Source: Mycobacterium sp. 3519A (GTDB lineage: Bacteria > Actinomycetota > Actinomycetes > Mycobacteriales > Mycobacteriaceae). Taken from it: 64,000 nucleotides of DNA. Position 1 is the stretch's first letter. Every line of letters starts with the position of its first letter. The notes below the pieces were generated by a model, which was given only the letters and a program-made list of their open reading frames with translations, did not search any database and was not told the origin of the DNA. Below, piece after piece: positions 61,860 through 64,000 of the stretch. The stretch lies in contig NZ_OESG01000014.1 of the NCBI RefSeq assembly GCF_900240945.1, forward strand, positions 2,758,734 to 2,822,733, written 5' to 3'. Position numbers and translations under genes: made by a program.

Positions 61860-63220
61860 TCGGCCAAGGCCAGCACCTCGTCGAATCCTTCGACGAGACA
61901 AGCATGGAAGGCGTCGTAGTCAGGGATCGCTCCCGTGTCGACGTTGATGCCGAAGTGGCAGACGTCGACGTAGGTCAGCAGCGTCACATTGACGGCGGCA
62001 CCGATCGTAGGCCCGAAGGCGTATTGGGCGCGGACACGCGCGCCGGCGAGGAAGACCGGCACCGGAATGCCGGGCACGTCGCTGGCGACGAAGTCGACGT
62101 GACGCAGGATCGAGCCGATATACCAGCGCGGCATCAGATTCAGCGCACCGGCGATCAGTTGCGTATAGGGCAGCGACCGTTCGTGACGGACGTTGCTTGC
62201 GCGGCGGTGGATTTCGGCGATCCGGTCGGCTGGATCGACCAAGCCGGCAGGCACGTCGAAGCGCATCAACGTGATGCGGTTGCCACCCATCCCGTCGGCC
62301 TCGGTACGCAGGTTGATCGGCATGGTCAGATGCAGATCGCCGAGCGCGACACCGTGCTTGTCGTGGTAGCGGCGCATGCCGCCGGTAACCGCCGAAACAA
62401 ATGCGTCGTTGAGCGCACCGCCGCCGCGATGCGCCGCCTCGCGTAACGCCGGCATCGGCACCTCGTGCACACCGAGGCGACGAATGAGACTGCGCCGCTT
62501 CATCAGCGGCGAACCGGTGCGATTCACGGGGCGAACGGTGCGGTAGACGGAGGTCGCCGTCGCAGCTGCAGCTCCGATGGTCGCCACCGGACGACGCACG
62601 CCGTTGTACAGCAGGCTGGGAACGGTCTTCACCGCAGTCGACACGGCCTTGGCCGCGAGTTCCGCGTCGTAGCGGAGCGTGTCTTCGTAGCTGCTCAGCC
62701 AGGACCGCTTCGTTGCTTCCGGATCCGCGGACGCTACTTGGAGGCGTCGAGGCGACGCGTCGAGGTCGAACAACGACATACCTATCTGGATTCCGCCGAC
62801 CCCGTCGGTCAACGCGTGGTGGAAGGCGCACAAGACCGCGGCGCCCCCATCCGCCAAACCGTCGACCAGGGTGGCTTTCCACATCGGCCTGGCGCGGTCG
62901 AAGTCTTCCATCTGCGCCAGCCGCGCCATTTCCAGCACGGTGTCGAAAGTGGCGGGATGCGCGGCGGTGACACGCCGCATGTGGAAGTCGAGATCGAAAT
63001 CTTGGCAGTCTTCCCAGCGTGGTGGCGCCGGCGGCGTCGATTGGGCCACCCGTTGCCGAAGCATCGGCAGTTTGCGGCTGATCAGAGCGAACCGGTCTCG
63101 GACCTCATCCCAGTCCGGCGTGCTGTCGAGCAGGATGACAGTCACCACAGTCGATCTCAGCCGTGGATCGGTTTCCATCGCCCAGGTGAAAGCGTCTGTG
63201 TTGCGCATGAAGTCGTTCAT
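61856..63220 (-). CDS. wax ester synthase/diacylglycerol acyltransferase (WS/DGAT family)
   Basis: This 454-residue protein starts at ATG 63220 after CAGGAG. Active-site motif AFHHALTDGVGGIQIG (HHxxxDG, about 133-148), later DLHLTMPINLRTEADGMGGN (about 300-319) and IRHVDFVASDVPGIPVPVFL-type region near the end, all typical for mycobacterial triacylglycerol synthases. It transfers acyl-CoA to a diacylglycerol or long alcohol at the membrane for storage lipid. The stop overlaps the GMC stop by 4 bp. No lipid-storage genes adjoin. Confidence 0.87.
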   Translation of the reverse strand: MNDFMRNTDAFTWAMETDPRLRSTVVTVILLDSTPDWDEVRDRFALISRKLPMLRQRVAQSTPPAPPRWEDCQDFDLDFHMRRVTAAHPATFDTVLEMARLAQMEDFDRARPMWKATLVDGLADGGAAVLCAFHHALTDGVGGIQIGMSLFDLDASPRRLQVASADPEATKRSWLSSYEDTLRYDAELAAKAVSTAVKTVPSLLYNGVRRPVATIGAAAATATSVYRTVRPVNRTGSPLMKRRSLIRRLGVHEVPMPALREAAHRGGGALNDAFVSAVTGGMRRYHDKHGVALGDLHLTMPINLRTEADGMGGNRITLMRFDVPAGLVDPADRIAEIHRRASNVRHERSLPYTQLIAGALNLMPRWYIGSILRHVDFVASDVPGIPVPVFLAGARVRAQYAFGPTIGAAVNVTLLTYVDVCHFGINVDTGAIPDYDAFHACLVEGFDEVLALAD

Positions 63221-63325
63221 CGTGTGCTCCTGCGCACACGCTATGACGACCACAGCAAGCCGTCACCCCCGTAGGACGTTCTGAGGACTTTGTACCCCGC
63301 AAGTCAGTACCGAGGTCACGGATCG

Positions 63326-64000
63326 CTAGAAGTAGGCATTGGCCGGAACGGGTGTGCCGTGCAACAGGTTCTGCCCGATCACCCGCGCCTTGTACGCGAC
63401 CGGGTTGTGCAGCGTGATGGTGCGGATATTGCGCCAGTGCCGGTCGAGGTTGCGCTGCCTGCTGGCTGCGCTGGCCCCGCCGAGTTCCAGCAGCCGGGTG
63501 GCCGCCTCGGGTGCGACGTTGTCCAGGTGCACCTTGACCTTGGCCGCCTTCAACTGGGCTTCCTCGGCGAGGTCTGCGTCGGGCACGCCGTCGGTCTCCG
63601 ACGCGGTGGCCGCCGCGATCGCCTCGGCCGCGTCGAGTACGGCGGCTTTGGCGATGTAGGCCGTCGCGGCCAGTTCACCTAGTTGCTTCTGATACAGCGG
63701 GTCATCGGTCGGGCGTTCGGACAGCGCATGGCTGAAGCTGCGGTCCCGCGACCGCAGCAGTGCAACACCGTCGTCGACGACGCTCGCCAGAATGCCTGCC
63801 ACCACCGCGTGGATGTACAGCTGCAACGACGCGTACTGCACCGTGGGCACCGGGGCCGCGTCGTACGGCGTGTCGCTCAGCACCTCGTCCTCGGACACCG
63901 CTACGTCGGTGAACACCGTGGTACCGGTCCCGGTGCGGCGCTGCCCGAAGCCGTCCCAGTCGTCGATCAGCTGCACCCCTTCCCGGTCGGCGGGCACCAC
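63326..64000 (-). CDS. acyl-CoA-dehydrogenase-fold flavin monooxygenase, DszC/SfnB type, 5' end beyond window
   Basis: The last 224 residues of a longer protein. The visible part opens REGVQLIDDWDGFGQRRTGT, a motif of DszC/SfnB-type enzymes, followed by a four-helix C-terminal bundle with SRDRSFSHALSERPTDDP, AAEAIAAATASETDG and RLLELGGASAASRQRNLDRH then WRNIRTITLHNPVAYKARVI, ending TPVPANAYF. Such enzymes oxidise organosulfur compounds with reduced flavin for sulfur supply. The N-terminal half lies outside the window, so start and neighbours are unknown. The 105 bp upstream of the wax-ester gene show nothing else. Confidence 0.82.
   Translation of the reverse strand: MVPADREGVQLIDDWDGFGQRRTGTGTTVFTDVAVSEDEVLSDTPYDAAPVPTVQYASLQLYIHAVVAGILASVVDDGVALLRSRDRSFSHALSERPTDDPLYQKQLGELAATAYIAKAAVLDAAEAIAAATASETDGVPDADLAEEAQLKAAKVKVHLDNVAPEAATRLLELGGASAASRQRNLDRHWRNIRTITLHNPVAYKARVIGQNLLHGTPVPANAYF

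Overview
The window is high-GC actinobacterial DNA and almost certainly the chromosome of a non-tuberculous mycobacterium, probably a rapid grower (Mycolicibacterium type). The strongest evidence is gene order. From about 1.9 kb to 61.9 kb it follows, with insertions and losses, the Mycobacterium tuberculosis order Rv1250-Rv1279 as I remember it: MFS pump, Dna2-like nuclease/helicase, lprE, deaD, acyltransferase, TetR/cyp130/FAD oxidase, tap, udgB, nitroreductase-fold protein, HIT protein, amiB2, acid-sensing adenylyl cyclase, paired ABC exporter, lprB-lprC, sixA, the SbcD/SbcC-like pair and a GMC oxidoreductase. No rRNA, tRNA or CRISPR array was seen.

Layout: 0-5 kb carries a small secreted WGxxG protein with a structured leader, two drug pumps and a GlcD-type oxidase. 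5.3-17.4 kb is the conserved Rv1251c-Rv1257c block, interrupted by a nuclease gene between inverted repeats (8.75-9.89 kb) and by an iron-regulated siderophore-interacting flavoprotein behind an IdeR-like box. 17.4-23.2 kb holds two very large signalling ATPases that meet tail to tail with no spacer. 23.3-34.9 kb is tap, udgB, an IS110-family element sitting where Rv1260 would be expected, then HIT, glyoxalase, AraC, amidase, DNA glycosylase, cyclase and glycosyltransferase genes. 34.8-44.9 kb is accessory: a secreted hydrolase with a long disordered arm, a copper cluster (copZ, an HVH protein, a P1B ATPase and a divergent DUF305 lipoprotein) around one RicR-like operator, an acyl-CoA ligase, dtd and small genes. 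44.9-56.5 kb carries a molybdopterin oxidoreductase, the ABC pair, lprBC, sixA and the SbcD/SbcC-like pair. 56.5-57.6 kb is a second nuclease gene, bracketed by two nearly identical 56-bp palindromes. 57.6-64 kb is an HxlR/MFS pair, a small secreted protein, a GMC oxidoreductase, a wax-ester synthase and the end of a DszC/SfnB-like gene.

The most unusual signal is the pair of solitary genes at 8905-9840 and 56678-57556. Both encode an AbiEi-like winged helix fused to a Vsr/DUF559-type nuclease domain, both are set into otherwise conserved gene order, and both are bracketed by long repeats. Two more long palindromes of similar build lie nearby without a nuclease gene (51991-52047 and 52592-52656). 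This resembles the way REP-associated transposases sit between REP palindromes, but with a different enzyme. Function and mobility are inference.

Regulatory sites that can be read directly are the IdeR-like box, the RicR-like copper operator with a -10 on each side, and several -10 hexamers placed 6-9 nt before a start codon, which point to leaderless mRNAs.
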